A program made the position numbers and the translations under genes. A stretch of DNA of 64,000 bases. Source: Streptomyces sp. NBC_00091. Lineage in GTDB: Bacteria; Actinomycetota; Actinomycetes; Streptomycetales; Streptomycetaceae. The DNA lies in the NCBI RefSeq assembly GCF_026343185.1, contig NZ_JAPEMA010000001.1, forward strand, positions 1,302,001-1,366,000, written 5' to 3'. Numbering within the stretch: position 1 is the stretch's first letter; each line of letters begins with the position of its first letter. Shown here piece by piece: positions 35,043 through 43,325 of this stretch. The notes below the pieces were generated by a model. It did not search any database and had not been told where the DNA came from. It worked only from the letters and a program-made list of their open reading frames with translations.

Positions 35043-35104
35043 CTGGCTCTCTGATCTGCGGTTTTTGTCTCACAGGGAGGTCATGTCAGGTCGGCGTCTT
35101 CCAT

Positions 35105-35118
35105 ACCTTCCGCACATG
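35105..35118 (-). other. Right attachment repeat (attR) with remnant of the native SRAP start
   Basis: ACCTTCCGCACATG, identical to 32303-32316. Its minus-strand reading still contains ATG TGC GGA AGG, the first four SRAP codons. Upstream of it (35119-35284) is presumably the native upstream region of SRAP. Confidence 0.65.
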
Positions 35119-35284
35119 GCTGACACACTGCCGTGACTCCTCCCCAACGGCTAGTGCCGTGGGGCTTCACCCCGGCCTGACGGCCGGGCCCGGACAAGCC
35201 CTGCCCGCTGCCCGAAGGCAGGCTCACAGCCTAAGAGACGGCCGCACGATTCCGCGCCGCAAGACCTCCTCGAAAGAAGGTTTG

Positions 35285-35998
35285 ATGAACCGCACCACCC
35301 CGGCCGGCCTCTGGGACCGGCTCACCGGGATACAGACGTCGCCGCCCTGGTGGCTGGTGGTGGTGACGGGCCTGGCCGCGCTCGCGGCGGTCGCGCCCCG
35401 GCCGCTGTGGCTGCTGTCCCGCAACGCGATCACCATCGCGCACGAGGGCGGCCACGGGCTGCTGGCCAAGCTGACCGGGCGCCGGCTCGACGGGATCCGG
35501 CTGCACTCCGACACCAGCGGGGTCACCCTCAGCTGGGGCAAGCCGACCGGGATCGGGATGATCCTGACCGCCGCCGCCGGCTACACGGCGCCCTCGCTGC
35601 TGGGCCTCGGCGGGGCGGCCCTGCTGTCGGCCCACCGGATCACGCTGCTGCTGTGGGTGGCGACCGCGCTGCTGGCGGTGATGCTGCTGAAGATCCGCAA
35701 CGCCTACGGGCTGCTGACGGTGGTGCTGGCCGGCGGGACCTTCGTGGTGGTGTCCTGGCTGGCTCCGGCCGAGGTGCAGGCGGTGTTCGCGTACGCGGTG
35801 GTGTGGTTCCTGCTGCTCGGCGGGGTGCGGCCGGTGTTCGAGCTCCAGGCCAAGCGCAGGCGCGGCGGCGCGCCGGACTCGGACGCCGACCAGCTGGGCC
35901 GGCTCACGCACGTCCACCCCGTCGCCTGGCTGCTGCTCTTCCACACCGTCGCCCTGTGCTCCCTCATCGGCGGCGGGCGCTGGCTGCTCGCCCTCTGA
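35285..35998 (+). CDS. M50-family membrane metalloprotease-like protein
   Basis: A 237-residue membrane protein with six or so predicted spans. HEGGH near residue 57 ([12 protein letters not shown]) fits the HExxH zinc motif of site-2 proteases, and later segments hold [15 protein letters not shown]50B-type proteins cleave within or near membranes, but actinobacterial members of this type have no known substrate. ATG 35285 has GAAGG 5 bases upstream. It precedes aroA by 53 bases. The 166 bases before it were the shared upstream region with SRAP before the element came in; they hold a hairpin CCCGGCC-TGAC-GGCCGGG (35171-35188). Confidence 0.8.
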   Translation: MNRTTPAGLWDRLTGIQTSPPWWLVVVTGLAALAAVAPRPLWLLSRNAITIAHEGGHGLLAKLTGRRLDGIRLHSDTSGVTLSWGKPTGIGMILTAAAGYTAPSLLGLGGAALLSAHRITLLLWVATALLAVMLLKIRNAYGLLTVVLAGGTFVVVSWLAPAEVQAVFAYAVVWFLLLGGVRPVFELQAKRRRGGAPDSDADQLGRLTHVHPVAWLLLFHTVALCSLIGGGRWLLAL

Positions 35999-36038
35999 GA
36001 CGGGGCCGCCGTCCAGATCCCGGGCCGTGGGAAGCCAC

Positions 36039-36051
36039 TAAAGTAAGGGCC
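36039..36051 (+). promoter_or_regulatory. Candidate leaderless promoter (-10 TAAAGT) of aroA
   Basis: TAAAGT at 36039-36044 is 7 bases before the aroA ATG and no ribosome site intervenes apart from AAGGGCC. Confidence 0.45.
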
Positions 36052-37389
36052 ATGACCGACACCCCCGCGCTCCACGACCTCTGGCCCGCTCCGCTCGCGG
36101 ACGGCGCCGTATACGCCACCGTCACCGTGCCGGGGTCCAAATCGGTCACCAACCGCGCCCTCGTGCTCGCCGCCCTCGCGGCCGAGCCGGGCTGGGTGCG
36201 CCGCCCGTTGCGCTCGCGCGACTCCCAGCTGATGTCGGACGCGCTGCGCGCGCTGGGCGTCGGCATCGAGGAGACCGTCTCCTCCAGCTCCGCCGACGGC
36301 GACAGCGGCGAGGCCTGGCGGATCATCCCGGCCGCCCTGCACGGCCCGGCCACCGTCGACGTCGGCAACGCGGGCACGGTCATGCGCTTCCTGCCGCCCG
36401 TGGCGACCCTGGCGGACGGCGACATCCGCTTCGACGGCGACCCGCGCTCCTACGAGCGCCCGCTCGGCCAGGTCATCACCGCCCTGCGGACCCTCGGTGC
36501 CCGGATCGACGACGACGGGCGGGGCGCGCTGCCGATGACCGTCCAGGGCGGCGGGGCCCTGGAGGGCGGCACGGTCGAGATCGACGCCTCCAACTCCTCC
36601 CAGTTCGTCTCGGCGCTGCTGCTCTCCGCGCCGCGCTTCAACCAGGGCGTCGAGGTCCGGCACGTGGGCGGCAAGCTGCCGTCGATGCCGCACATCCGGA
36701 TGACGGTGGAGATGCTGCGCGCGGCCGGCGCCCAGGTCGACACGCCCGAGGCGGGCGGCGAGAAGGACGTGTGGCGGGTGGCGCCGGGCGCGCTCCTCGG
36801 CCGCGACATGGTCGTCGAGCCCGACCTCTCCAACGCCCAGCCCTTCATGGCCGCGGCCCTGATCACCGGCGGCACGGTCACCATCCCGGACTGGCCGCGC
36901 CGCACCACGCAGCCCGGTGACGCGCTGCGCCGGATCTTCACCGAGATGGGCGGCTCCTGCGAGCTGACCGACGCGGGCCTGGTCTTCACCGGCACCGGCA
37001 AGATCCACGGCATCGACGTGGACCTGGGCGAGGTCGGCGAGCTGACCCCGGGCATCGCGGCGGTCGCGGCGCTGGCCGACTCGGAGTCGGTGCTGCGCGG
37101 GGTCCAGCACCTGCGGCTGCACGAGACGGACCGCCTGGCGGCGCTGACGGCGGAGATCAACGGGCTCGGCGGCGACGTCACCGAGACCGCCGACGGGCTG
37201 CACATCCGCCCGCGCCCGCTGCACGGCGGCGTCTTCCACACCTACGACGACCACCGCATGGCCACCGCCGGCGCGGTGATCGGCCTGGCGGTGGAGGGCG
37301 TACGGATCGAGAACGTGGCGACGACCGCGAAGACCCTGCCGGACTTCCCGAAGATGTGGACAGACATGCTCGCGGGAGCGGGAGCGTAG
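36052..37389 (+). CDS. aroA: 3-phosphoshikimate 1-carboxyvinyltransferase (EPSP synthase)
   Basis: A 445-residue enzyme of the shikimate pathway, joining shikimate-3-phosphate and phosphoenolpyruvate. Motifs are [16 protein letters not shown] (residues 27-42, substrate-binding Lys), [15 protein letters not shown], and the C-terminal [17 protein letters not shown]. Length matches the family. ATG 36052 is used. It is followed after 10 bases by rsgA, so the two are probably one transcript. Confidence 0.95.
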   Translation: MTDTPALHDLWPAPLADGAVYATVTVPGSKSVTNRALVLAALAAEPGWVRRPLRSRDSQLMSDALRALGVGIEETVSSSSADGDSGEAWRIIPAALHGPATVDVGNAGTVMRFLPPVATLADGDIRFDGDPRSYERPLGQVITALRTLGARIDDDGRGALPMTVQGGGALEGGTVEIDASNSSQFVSALLLSAPRFNQGVEVRHVGGKLPSMPHIRMTVEMLRAAGAQVDTPEAGGEKDVWRVAPGALLGRDMVVEPDLSNAQPFMAAALITGGTVTIPDWPRRTTQPGDALRRIFTEMGGSCELTDAGLVFTGTGKIHGIDVDLGEVGELTPGIAAVAALADSESVLRGVQHLRLHETDRLAALTAEINGLGGDVTETADGLHIRPRPLHGGVFHTYDDHRMATAGAVIGLAVEGVRIENVATTAKTLPDFPKMWTDMLAGAGA

Positions 37390-37399
37390 GGGCCCCGTC

Positions 37400-38410
37400 A
37401 TGCGCAGGTACGGCAAGCACACCGACGAGGACGACATCCGCCAGCGCCCGAACCCCAAGGGCAACCGGCCCCGGACGAACATCCGGCCCAAGCACGAGGA
37501 CGCCTCCGAGGGCTTCGTCCTCACCGTGGACCGCGGCCGGCTGACCTGCCTGGTCGGGGACCGCACCATCCACGCGATGAAGTCCAGGGAACTGGGGCGC
37601 AAGGCGGCGGTGGTCGGCGACCGGGTGTGGATCGTCGGCGACCTGTCCGGCAAGAAGGACACCCTCGCCCGGATCGTGCGGATCGAGGAGCGCAAGTCCG
37701 TCCTGCGGCGCACCGCGGACGACGACGACCCGTACGAGCGGGTGGTCGTCGCGAACGCCGACCAGCTGGCCATCGTCACGGCGCTGGCCGACCCGGAGCC
37801 CCGGCCCCGGATGATCGACCGCTGCCTGGTGGCCGCGTACGACGCCGGGCTCGAGCCCCTGCTGGTGCTGACCAAGTCCGACCTGACCTCGGCCGACAAG
37901 ATCCTGGAGATCTACGCGACGCTCGGCGTGAACTACGTCGTCACCAACCGCGAGGAGCTGGCGACGGGCGACGCGGCAGCCCGGGTGCGCGAGCGCCTCG
38001 ACGGCCGGATCACCGCCTTCGTCGGCCACTCCGGCGTCGGCAAGACCACCCTGGTCAACTCCCTGGTGGCACCGGATCGCAAGCGGGCGACCGGCGTGGT
38101 CAACGCGGTCACCGGCCGCGGCCGGCACACCACCACCTCGGCGCTGGCGCTGCCGCTGCCCGGGATGGACGGCTGGGTCATCGACACCCCGGGCGTGCGC
38201 TCCTTCGGCCTGCACCACGTGGACCCGTCCCGGGTGATCCTGGCCTTCCCGGACCTGGTGGAGGGTACGGAGGGCTGCCCGCGCGCGTGCAGCCACGACG
38301 AGCCGGACTGCGCGCTCGACCAGTGGGTGGAGGACGGCCACGCGGACCCGGCGAGGCTGTACTCGCTGCGCCGGCTGCTCCAGACCCGCGAGCGCCGCGA
38401 GGGCGACTGA
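37400..38410 (+). CDS. rsgA: Small ribosomal subunit-dependent GTPase A
   Basis: A 336-residue circularly permuted GTPase for 30S subunit maturation. After an OB-fold N-terminal domain come, in the permuted order, TKSDL (G4), the P-loop GHSGVGKTTLVNSLV (G1) and DTPGVRSFG (G3). The C-terminal zinc knuckle is CPRACSHDEPDCAL. An extended basic N-terminus is usual for actinobacteria. It is 10 bases downstream of aroA. Confidence 0.95.
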   Translation: MRRYGKHTDEDDIRQRPNPKGNRPRTNIRPKHEDASEGFVLTVDRGRLTCLVGDRTIHAMKSRELGRKAAVVGDRVWIVGDLSGKKDTLARIVRIEERKSVLRRTADDDDPYERVVVANADQLAIVTALADPEPRPRMIDRCLVAAYDAGLEPLLVLTKSDLTSADKILEIYATLGVNYVVTNREELATGDAAARVRERLDGRITAFVGHSGVGKTTLVNSLVAPDRKRATGVVNAVTGRGRHTTTSALALPLPGMDGWVIDTPGVRSFGLHHVDPSRVILAFPDLVEGTEGCPRACSHDEPDCALDQWVEDGHADPARLYSLRRLLQTRERREGD

Positions 38411-38494
38411 CCGCGGATCCCCGCGGACTGACCGCAGACCCCGCAGATCCCGCGGACTGACCGCAGACCCCGCGGACCGGCCGCAGGCTGATCG
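38405..38494. repeat. Imperfect tandem repeat after rsgA
   Basis: Four units beginning GACTGACCGC or GACCGGCCGC, 20-29 bases each (38405-38425, 38426-38454, 38455-38474, 38475-38494). The first covers the rsgA stop codon. Confidence 0.6.
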
Positions 38495-38582
38495 TCCGGC
38501 GGGGTTTGCCGCCGGCCGGGTCTGGTAAATGCATAATCGCACCAAGTGACGCCGAGTCACCTGACGCGGGGAGGCATACGCC

Positions 38583-38906
38583 ATGGCGTGGCTGCTGGTC
38601 GTGGTCGCCGGAATCCTGGAGACCGGTTTCGCGGTGTGCCTCAAGCTGTCCCACGGGTTCACCCGGCTGTGGCCGACGGTCGCCTTCGCGTGCTTCGCGC
38701 TCGGCAGTTTCGGGCTGCTGACCCTGGCGCTCAAGAAGCTGGACGTGGGGCCGGCGTACGCGGTGTGGACGGGCATCGGGGCGGCGGGGACGGCGATCTA
38801 CGGCATGGTCTTCCTCGGCGACCTGGTCTCCACCCTCAAGCTCGTCTCGATCACGCTGGTGATCCTCGGGGTCATCGGCCTCCAGCTGTCCGGCTCGGCG
38901 CACTGA
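38583..38906 (+). CDS. SMR-family small multidrug/guanidinium-type exporter (SugE/Gdx-like)
   Basis: A 107-residue protein with four membrane spans. MAWLLVVVAGILETGFAVCL has the essential Glu of SMR transporters near residue 13, and GPAYAVWTGIGAAGTAIYG is the family signature. The residues fit the SugE/Gdx group (guanidinium export) better than EmrE, but the substrate is not proven. GGAGG lies 8 or so bases before the ATG. Its 3-prime end overlaps the convergent TetR gene by 35 bases. The GTGAC-GCCGA-GTCAC hairpin ahead of it is not a recognised guanidine riboswitch. Confidence 0.85.
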   Translation: MAWLLVVVAGILETGFAVCLKLSHGFTRLWPTVAFACFALGSFGLLTLALKKLDVGPAYAVWTGIGAAGTAIYGMVFLGDLVSTLKLVSITLVILGVIGLQLSGSAH

Positions 38907-39438
38907 GCAGCCGCAGCAGCTCCGCCGCCGGCTCCCGGCCCGGGTCCTCCCCCGGCGCGACCACGTAGGACAGCGCGAGCCGTACGGCGAGCTCGCAGCG
39001 GCGTACCGGCTCGTACGGGAGCGCGGCGGCGGCCCGGTCGCGTACCGCCCGGGTCAGCTCCCCCGGCCCGATCGCCTGCCGGCTCCCCGGCGGAGGCGGA
39101 GCCGGCAGGGCCGGCCCCCAGGAACCCGTCAGCAGGGCCCGTACGAGGCTGCGCGCGCGGGCCGCCCGTACGGTCCACTCGGCGACCGCGGCGAGCCGCT
39201 CGGCAGCGGTGCGCGCGGCCGGGGCGGCCAGCGCCCGCTCCACCCCGTCCAGGTACCAGTCGGCGGCCCGGCGCACCAGGGCGCGGCCCAGGCCCGCCTT
39301 GCCGCCGAACTCGTTGTAGAGGGTCTGCCGCGACACCCCGGCGGCGGCCGCGACCTCCACCATCCGCACGGCCGGCCAGGGGCGGGCGGCCAGGGCCGCC
39401 TCGGCCGCTTGCAGCAAGGACTCCCGGGCCGTCGGCAT
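38872..39438 (-). CDS. TetR-family transcriptional regulator
   Basis: A 188-residue regulator with an N-terminal helix-turn-helix (ESLLQAAEAALAARPWPAVR, VAAAAGVSRQTLYNEFGGKAGL). It overlaps the SMR exporter gene tail-to-tail by 35 bases, and could well regulate that exporter or itself; nothing in the sequence proves it. ATG 39438 has GGGGAGG 5 bases upstream; GTG 39444 is an alternative. Confidence 0.85.
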   Translation of the reverse strand: MPTARESLLQAAEAALAARPWPAVRMVEVAAAAGVSRQTLYNEFGGKAGLGRALVRRAADWYLDGVERALAAPAARTAAERLAAVAEWTVRAARARSLVRALLTGSWGPALPAPPPPGSRQAIGPGELTRAVRDRAAAALPYEPVRRCELAVRLALSYVVAPGEDPGREPAAELLRLLSAPSRTAGGR

Positions 39439-39484
39439 CGCCACCTCCCCGCTGGGTTCGCCCCGATGGGCTCCCCCGCCAGAG

Positions 39485-39509
39485 TTGACGGGCCGCCAGA
39501 TCCTGTCAA
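39485..39509. promoter_or_regulatory. Candidate TetR promoter/operator: facing TTGAC and GTCAA
   Basis: TTGAC (39485-39489) and GTCAA (39505-39509) form an inverted pair 15 bases apart between the divergent TetR and hisN genes; the minus-strand copy reads TTGACA, a good -35 box. Confidence 0.35.
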
Positions 39510-39575
39510 GGGCGCCTCCCGGCCGCAGTGTGGACCTCGTTCGCCGGGCCGCCGCAGTCTCGATACTGTTCGGGC

Positions 39576-40382
39576 ATGTCCTCGTATGCCGATGATCTGC
39601 GCCTCGCCCTCGAACTCGCCGACGCGGCGGACGCCGCCACGATGCAGCGTTTCCGCGCCCTCGACCTCCAGGTCGAGACGAAGCCGGACATGACCCCGGT
39701 GAGCGAGGCCGACAAGGCCGCCGAGGAGATCGTCCGGGCCGGGATCCTGGCCGCGCGGCCCGACGACGCGATCCTCGGCGAGGAGTACGGCCTCAAGGGC
39801 GAGGGCCCGCGCCGCTGGGTCGTGGACCCGATCGACGGCACGAAGAACTACGTGCGCGGCGTCCCCGTCTGGGCGACGCTGATCTCCCTCATGACCGAGG
39901 GGGAGGACGGGGTGTTCCGCCCGGTCGTCGGCGTGGTCTCGGCCCCGGCGCTGGGCCGCCGCTGGTGGGCCTCGCAGGGCGGGGGCGCCTTCGCGGGCGG
40001 CACGCTGGGCGAGCCGGCCGGAGCGATCGGCGTGTCGAAGGTGGCGACCCTGGGCGACGCCTCCTTCGCCTACTCCTCGCTGAGCGGCTGGGAGGAGCAG
40101 GGGCGGCTGCCCGGGTTCCTGGACCTGACCCGCGCGTGCTGGCGTACGCGGGGCTACGGGGACTTCTGGCCGTACATGATGGTCGCGGAGGGCTCCCTGG
40201 ACCTGTGCGCCGAGCCGGAGCTGAACCTGTGGGACATGGCGGCCATCGCGGTCGTGGTCCAGGAGGCGGGCGGCCGGTTCACCAGCCTGGACGGGGTGGA
40301 CGGCGTGGACGGCGGGAACGCGGCGGCGTCGAACGGGCTGCTGCACGAGGAGATGCTGGGGCTGCTCCGCCCGCGCGGCTGA
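39576..40382 (+). CDS. hisN: Histidinol-phosphatase, inositol-monophosphatase family
   Basis: A 268-residue phosphatase of the IMPase fold. Metal-binding motifs are ILGEEYG (Glu), WVVDPIDGTKNYVRG (Asp-Pro-Ile-Asp-Gly-Thr) and LNLWDMAAIAVVVQEAGG (Trp-Asp). In Streptomyces and other actinobacteria the histidinol phosphate phosphatase of histidine synthesis belongs to this family, and the gene near rsgA and aroA in S. coelicolor is hisN. ATG 39576 is preferred; TACTGT lies 6 bases before it, a leaderless pattern. An in-frame start at 39528 overlaps the region of the TetR promoter. Confidence 0.85.
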   Translation: MSSYADDLRLALELADAADAATMQRFRALDLQVETKPDMTPVSEADKAAEEIVRAGILAARPDDAILGEEYGLKGEGPRRWVVDPIDGTKNYVRGVPVWATLISLMTEGEDGVFRPVVGVVSAPALGRRWWASQGGGAFAGGTLGEPAGAIGVSKVATLGDASFAYSSLSGWEEQGRLPGFLDLTRACWRTRGYGDFWPYMMVAEGSLDLCAEPELNLWDMAAIAVVVQEAGGRFTSLDGVDGVDGGNAAASNGLLHEEMLGLLRPRG

Positions 40383-40566
40383 CCTCTCCCCGCTCACGTA
40401 CGCCGAGCGTGCCCCCTTGATGACTTTCCGTGTCGGTGGGAATCTGAGAGTCCCCCCGCTTGTGCGCTTGTGAATCGCTTCTCTAAGTTGAGGGGTCCTC
40501 TCAGTGGAGGCCCTTCACGCACCGCACCCACCCAGGCGGGGGCTCACCCAGGAGGTGGCTCTCTTC

Positions 40567-40959
40567 ATGCTCGTCCGCGACGCCATGAGCACCGTGATCC
40601 TCACCCTCGGACCCGCGCACACCCTCCGTCAGGCGGCCTGCCTGATGTCCGGCCGGCACGTCGGCGCGGCCGTCGTCCTCGACCCCGACCACAGCGGCAT
40701 CGGCATCCTGACCGAGCGCGACATCCTCAACTCGATCGGCGCGGGCCACGACCCCGACCGGGAGTCGGTGGGCGCGCACACCACGAACAACGTCGTCTTC
40801 TGCACCCCCGAGGCCACCCTGCTGGAGGCCGCCGAGGCCATGGCCCACGGCGGGTTCCGGCACCTGATCGTGCTGGAGGACGGCGGCCCGGTGGGCATCG
40901 TCTCCGTCCGCGACGTCATCCGCTGCTGGGTGCCGGCCCGCCGGGCCGTGCCCGCGTAG
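40567..40959 (+). CDS. CBS-domain pair protein
   Basis: A 130-residue protein of two CBS domains: LVRDAMSTVILTLGPAHTLR with VLDPDHSGIGILTERDILN and CTPEATLLEAAEAMAHGGFR with GIVSVRDVIRCW. CBS pairs (Bateman modules) bind adenine nucleotides and similar ligands; a stand-alone copy may act as a sensor. ATG 40567 is used; AGGAGG is 11 bases upstream. A frame-extended start at 40504 is possible. Confidence 0.85.
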   Translation: MLVRDAMSTVILTLGPAHTLRQAACLMSGRHVGAAVVLDPDHSGIGILTERDILNSIGAGHDPDRESVGAHTTNNVVFCTPEATLLEAAEAMAHGGFRHLIVLEDGGPVGIVSVRDVIRCWVPARRAVPA

Positions 40960-40980
40960 CCGCGCCGGTTCGCAGAACGC

Positions 40981-41020
40981 CAGCGGGCCGGAACCCTCCG
41001 AAGGGGGTTCCGGCCCGCTG
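40981..41020. terminator. Bidirectional terminator between the CBS gene and catA
   Basis: CAGCGGGCCGGAACCC (40981-40996) pairs with 41005-41020, a perfect 16-base stem between convergent genes. Confidence 0.85.
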
Positions 41021-41044
41021 TCCTGCTACGGCAAGCGATCCGTG

Positions 41045-42514
41045 TCAGCCGCGAAGGGCCTGGACCGCGGCTTCGAGCCGCTTGCCGAAGTCGGCGTCCG
41101 CCTGGCGGAAGTTGTTGATGGCGCGCTCGACGATGTCGTCACGGGAGACCTTGGCGATGAAGCCGGACAGGTTCTCGATCAGACGGGACTTCTCGTCCTC
41201 GGAGAACAGGCGGTAGAGGTCGCCCGCCTGGACGAAGTCGTTGTCCTCGGAGTGCGAGGGGGTGGCGTGGTTGCCCGTGCCACCAGTGACGGCGGCGGAC
41301 TGCCACAGCGGGCGGTCCGTCTGGAAGGGGCCGCCGAAGCTGTTCGGCTCGTAGTTCTTCGCGCCCTTGTGGCGGCCGTCGTACAGGAAGCCGTCACGGG
41401 AGTTGGTGCGCGCCTCGGTGGCGTGCGGGCGGTTCACCGGCAGGTGGTCGGCGTTGATGCCGACGCGGTAGCGGTGGGCGTCGCCGTACGCGAAGAGACG
41501 GCCCTGGAGCATCTTGTCCGGGGAGGGACCGATGCCGGGGACGAAGTGCGCCGGGGAGAAGATGGACTGCTCGACCTCGGCGAAGACGTTCTCCGGGTTG
41601 CGGTTGAGCTCCAGCTTGCCGATCTCGATCGGCGGGTAGTCCTCGTGCGGCCACACCTTGGTGAGGTCGAACGGGTTGAAGCGGTAGTTCTCCGCCTCGG
41701 CCGCCGGCATGATCTGGACCTGCACGGTCCAGGTCGGGAACTCGGCGCGCTCGATGGACTCGCGCAGGTCGCGCTGGTGGGAGTCCGGGTCCTCACCGGC
41801 GAGCTGGTTGGCCTCGGCCTGGGTGAGGTTCTTGATGCCCTGGTCGGTCTTGAAGTGGTACTTGACCCAGAAGACCTCGCCGGCCTCGTTGTTCCACTGG
41901 AACGTGTGCGAGCCGTAGCCGTTCATGTGGCGGTAGGACGCCGGTATGCCGCGGTCACCGAACAGCCAGGTCACCTGGTGGGTGGACTCGGGCGACAGAC
42001 CCCAGAAGTCCCAGACGTTGTCCGCCTCCTGCGAGCCCGTGTAGGGGTCGCGCTTCTGGGTGTGGATGAAGTCGGGGAACTTGATGGCGTCCCGGATGAA
42101 GAAGACCGGGGTGTTGTTGCCGACGAGGTCGTAGTTGCCCTCTTCGGTGTAGAACTTCAGCGCCCAGCCGCGGGGGTCACGACGGGCGTCGGCGCCGCCG
42201 AGGCTGTCCGCGACGGTGGAGAAGCGCAGGAAGGTCTCGGTCTGCTTGCCGACCTCGGAGAGGAACTTGGCACGGGTGTACTGGGTGACGTCCGCCGTCA
42301 CCGTGAAGGTGCCGTAGGCACCGGCGCCGCGGGCGTGCACCACGCGCTCCGGGATCCGCTCGCGGTTGAAGTGCGCGAGCTTCTCCAGCAGGAGCTGGTC
42401 CTGGACCAGAACCGGGCCGCCGACGCCGGCGGTCTCGCTGTTCTGGTTGTCGGCGACCGGAGCCCCGGCCTCCGTGGTGAGCGGTCCCTGCGTCACGTGC
42501 GCCTCCTGCGTCAT
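41045..42514 (-). CDS. catA: Monofunctional haem catalase
   Basis: A 489-residue clade-3-type catalase breaking down hydrogen peroxide. The active-site segment [20 protein letters not shown] holds the distal His (near residue 60). The Asn of the active site is in NTPVFFIRD. The proximal haem ligand Tyr lies in [14 protein letters not shown]. Divergent to a Fur-family gene, it matches the S. coelicolor catA-catR pair, in which CatR represses catA until peroxide oxidises it. Confidence 0.93.
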   Translation of the reverse strand: MTQEAHVTQGPLTTEAGAPVADNQNSETAGVGGPVLVQDQLLLEKLAHFNRERIPERVVHARGAGAYGTFTVTADVTQYTRAKFLSEVGKQTETFLRFSTVADSLGGADARRDPRGWALKFYTEEGNYDLVGNNTPVFFIRDAIKFPDFIHTQKRDPYTGSQEADNVWDFWGLSPESTHQVTWLFGDRGIPASYRHMNGYGSHTFQWNNEAGEVFWVKYHFKTDQGIKNLTQAEANQLAGEDPDSHQRDLRESIERAEFPTWTVQVQIMPAAEAENYRFNPFDLTKVWPHEDYPPIEIGKLELNRNPENVFAEVEQSIFSPAHFVPGIGPSPDKMLQGRLFAYGDAHRYRVGINADHLPVNRPHATEARTNSRDGFLYDGRHKGAKNYEPNSFGGPFQTDRPLWQSAAVTGGTGNHATPSHSEDNDFVQAGDLYRLFSEDEKSRLIENLSGFIAKVSRDDIVERAINNFRQADADFGKRLEAAVQALRG

Positions 42515-42560
42515 TCCTGCATGTCCTGTCCTTGGCGTTTGCCGTAACCGATCCTACGAT

Positions 42561-42594
42561 GGACTTTGTCTAAGTCAAGTGAGCATCCAAGTCC
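42561..42594. promoter_or_regulatory. Candidate CatR operator between catA and catR
   Basis: GACTT-TGTCT-AAGTC (42562-42576) is an inverted repeat, and GGACTT (42561-42566) with AAGTCC (42589-42594) forms a wider one, in the 128-base gap between the divergent genes. Confidence 0.55.
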
Positions 42595-42629
42595 ACACCG
42601 GTTCGGGATCTGCACCGAATCCCCACTGT

Positions 42630-42642
42630 TAGGCTGGCGTGT
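42630..42642 (+). promoter_or_regulatory. Candidate leaderless promoter (-10 TAGGCT) of catR
   Basis: TAGGCT at 42630-42635 ends 7 bases before the catR ATG, with no ribosome site. Confidence 0.5.
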
Positions 42643-43059
42643 ATGAGTGACCTGCTGGAACGACTTCGCGGACGCGGCTGGCGCATGACGGCCCAGCGGC
42701 GTGTCGTCGCCGAGGTGCTCGACGGTGACCACGTTCACCTGACGGCAGACGAGGTGCACGCACGCGCTGTGACCAAACTGCCCGAGATCTCTCGAGCCAC
42801 GGTCTACAACACCTTGGGCGAGCTCGTTTCGCTCGGCGAGGTGCTCGAAGTCTCGACGGACCGGCGGGCCAAGCGGTACGACCCGAACGCCCACCGCCCC
42901 CACCACCACCTGGTCTGCGCACAGTGCGGGGCCATCCGCGACGTGCACCCGGCGGGCGACCCGCTGGCCGACCTGCCGGCCGGCGAGCGCTTCGGCTTCG
43001 TGGTCTCGGCGGTCGAGGTGACGTACCGCGGGGTGTGCCCGGGCTGCGCGGCCGTCTGA
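42643..43059 (+). CDS. catR: Fur-family peroxide-type repressor CatR
   Basis: A 138-residue Fur/PerR-family regulator. The winged helix covers MTAQRRVVAEVLDGDHVHLT and ISRATVYNTLGELVSLG. HRPHHHLVCAQCGAIRDVHP holds the regulatory His cluster and first CxxC, and YRGVCPGCAAV the second CxxC for structural zinc. The divergent catalase gene supports a peroxide-sensing role. The -10-like TAGGCT before the ATG suggests leaderless expression. A 13-base stem terminator follows. Confidence 0.9.
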   Translation: MSDLLERLRGRGWRMTAQRRVVAEVLDGDHVHLTADEVHARAVTKLPEISRATVYNTLGELVSLGEVLEVSTDRRAKRYDPNAHRPHHHLVCAQCGAIRDVHPAGDPLADLPAGERFGFVVSAVEVTYRGVCPGCAAV

Positions 43060-43090
43060 CGGACGCTGCCGCCCCACGGGGCGGACGGAG

Positions 43091-43122
43091 AAAAGGCCGG
43101 GGGCCGCAGCCCCCGGCCTTTT
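43091..43122 (+). terminator. Terminator of catR
   Basis: AAAAGGCCGGGGG (43091-43103) pairs with CCCCCGGCCTTTT (43110-43122). Confidence 0.88.
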
Positions 43123-43152
43123 CCGTTGCCGGCTTCGCGTTCAGAAACGACT

Positions 43153-43183
43153 CGAGGCCCGGATCCATGGGATCCGGGCCTCG
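43153..43183 (-). terminator. Hairpin after the first initiator tRNA gene
   Basis: CGAGGCCCGGATCC (43153-43166) pairs with GGATCCGGGCCTCG (43170-43183), 9 bases beyond the tRNA end. Confidence 0.8.
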
Positions 43184-43192
43184 GGCCTTCAG

Positions 43193-43266
43193 TAGCGGGG
43201 ACAGGATTTGAACCTGCGACCTCTGGGTTATGAGCCCAGCGAGCTACCGAGCTGCTCCACCCCGCG
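43193..43266 (-). tRNA. Initiator tRNA-fMet (CAT)
   Basis: The minus strand starts CGCGGGGTGGAGCAG and ends TCCCCGCTA, 74 bases. The anticodon loop is CTCATAA (anticodon CAT) on a stem with three consecutive G-C pairs (CTGGG/CCCAG). Position 1 is an unpaired C against U72. Both features mark the initiator rather than elongator tRNA-Met. CCA is not encoded. Confidence 0.93.
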
Positions 43267-43325
43267 TCGGTAAACACGACTCTACGCGAGGCCACCCGGC
43301 AGATGCAAATCAGTTAACCGGCACC

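Larger units (their letters stand above)
34745..35104. other. Non-coding right part of the element
   Basis: About 360 bases without a convincing gene, between the three-gene operon and the right attachment repeat. It holds a 22-base perfect palindrome (34873-34894), the right copy of the 20-base repeat (34991-35010) and a terminator-like hairpin (35021-35042). Confidence 0.6.
32303..35118. mobile_element. Degraded integrative element inserted at the SRAP start codon
   Basis: The segment is bounded by the direct repeat ACCTTCCGCACATG (32303-32316 and 35105-35118). The minus-strand reading of this repeat is the SRAP start, ATG TGC GGA AGG. Next to the left repeat lies the C-terminal end of a tyrosine recombinase (32351-32617). 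Inside are a hypothetical gene, an XRE-DUF5753 regulator, a DUF6879 gene and a small protein gene, all on the minus strand and all typical of accessory DNA. Replication or transfer genes are missing, so it is a remnant. Confidence 0.75.

Noticed and set aside
35119..35284. Possible end of an IS200/IS605-type element, from several short hairpins
   Set aside because: No tnpA or tnpB is near, and the hairpins fit ordinary upstream DNA. The region is better explained as the native upstream region of SRAP and the M50-like gene.
38521..38582. Possible guanidine riboswitch before the SMR exporter
   Set aside because: Only a GTGAC-GCCGA-GTCAC hairpin is seen; the ACGR-loop pairs or ykkC motifs are not present.
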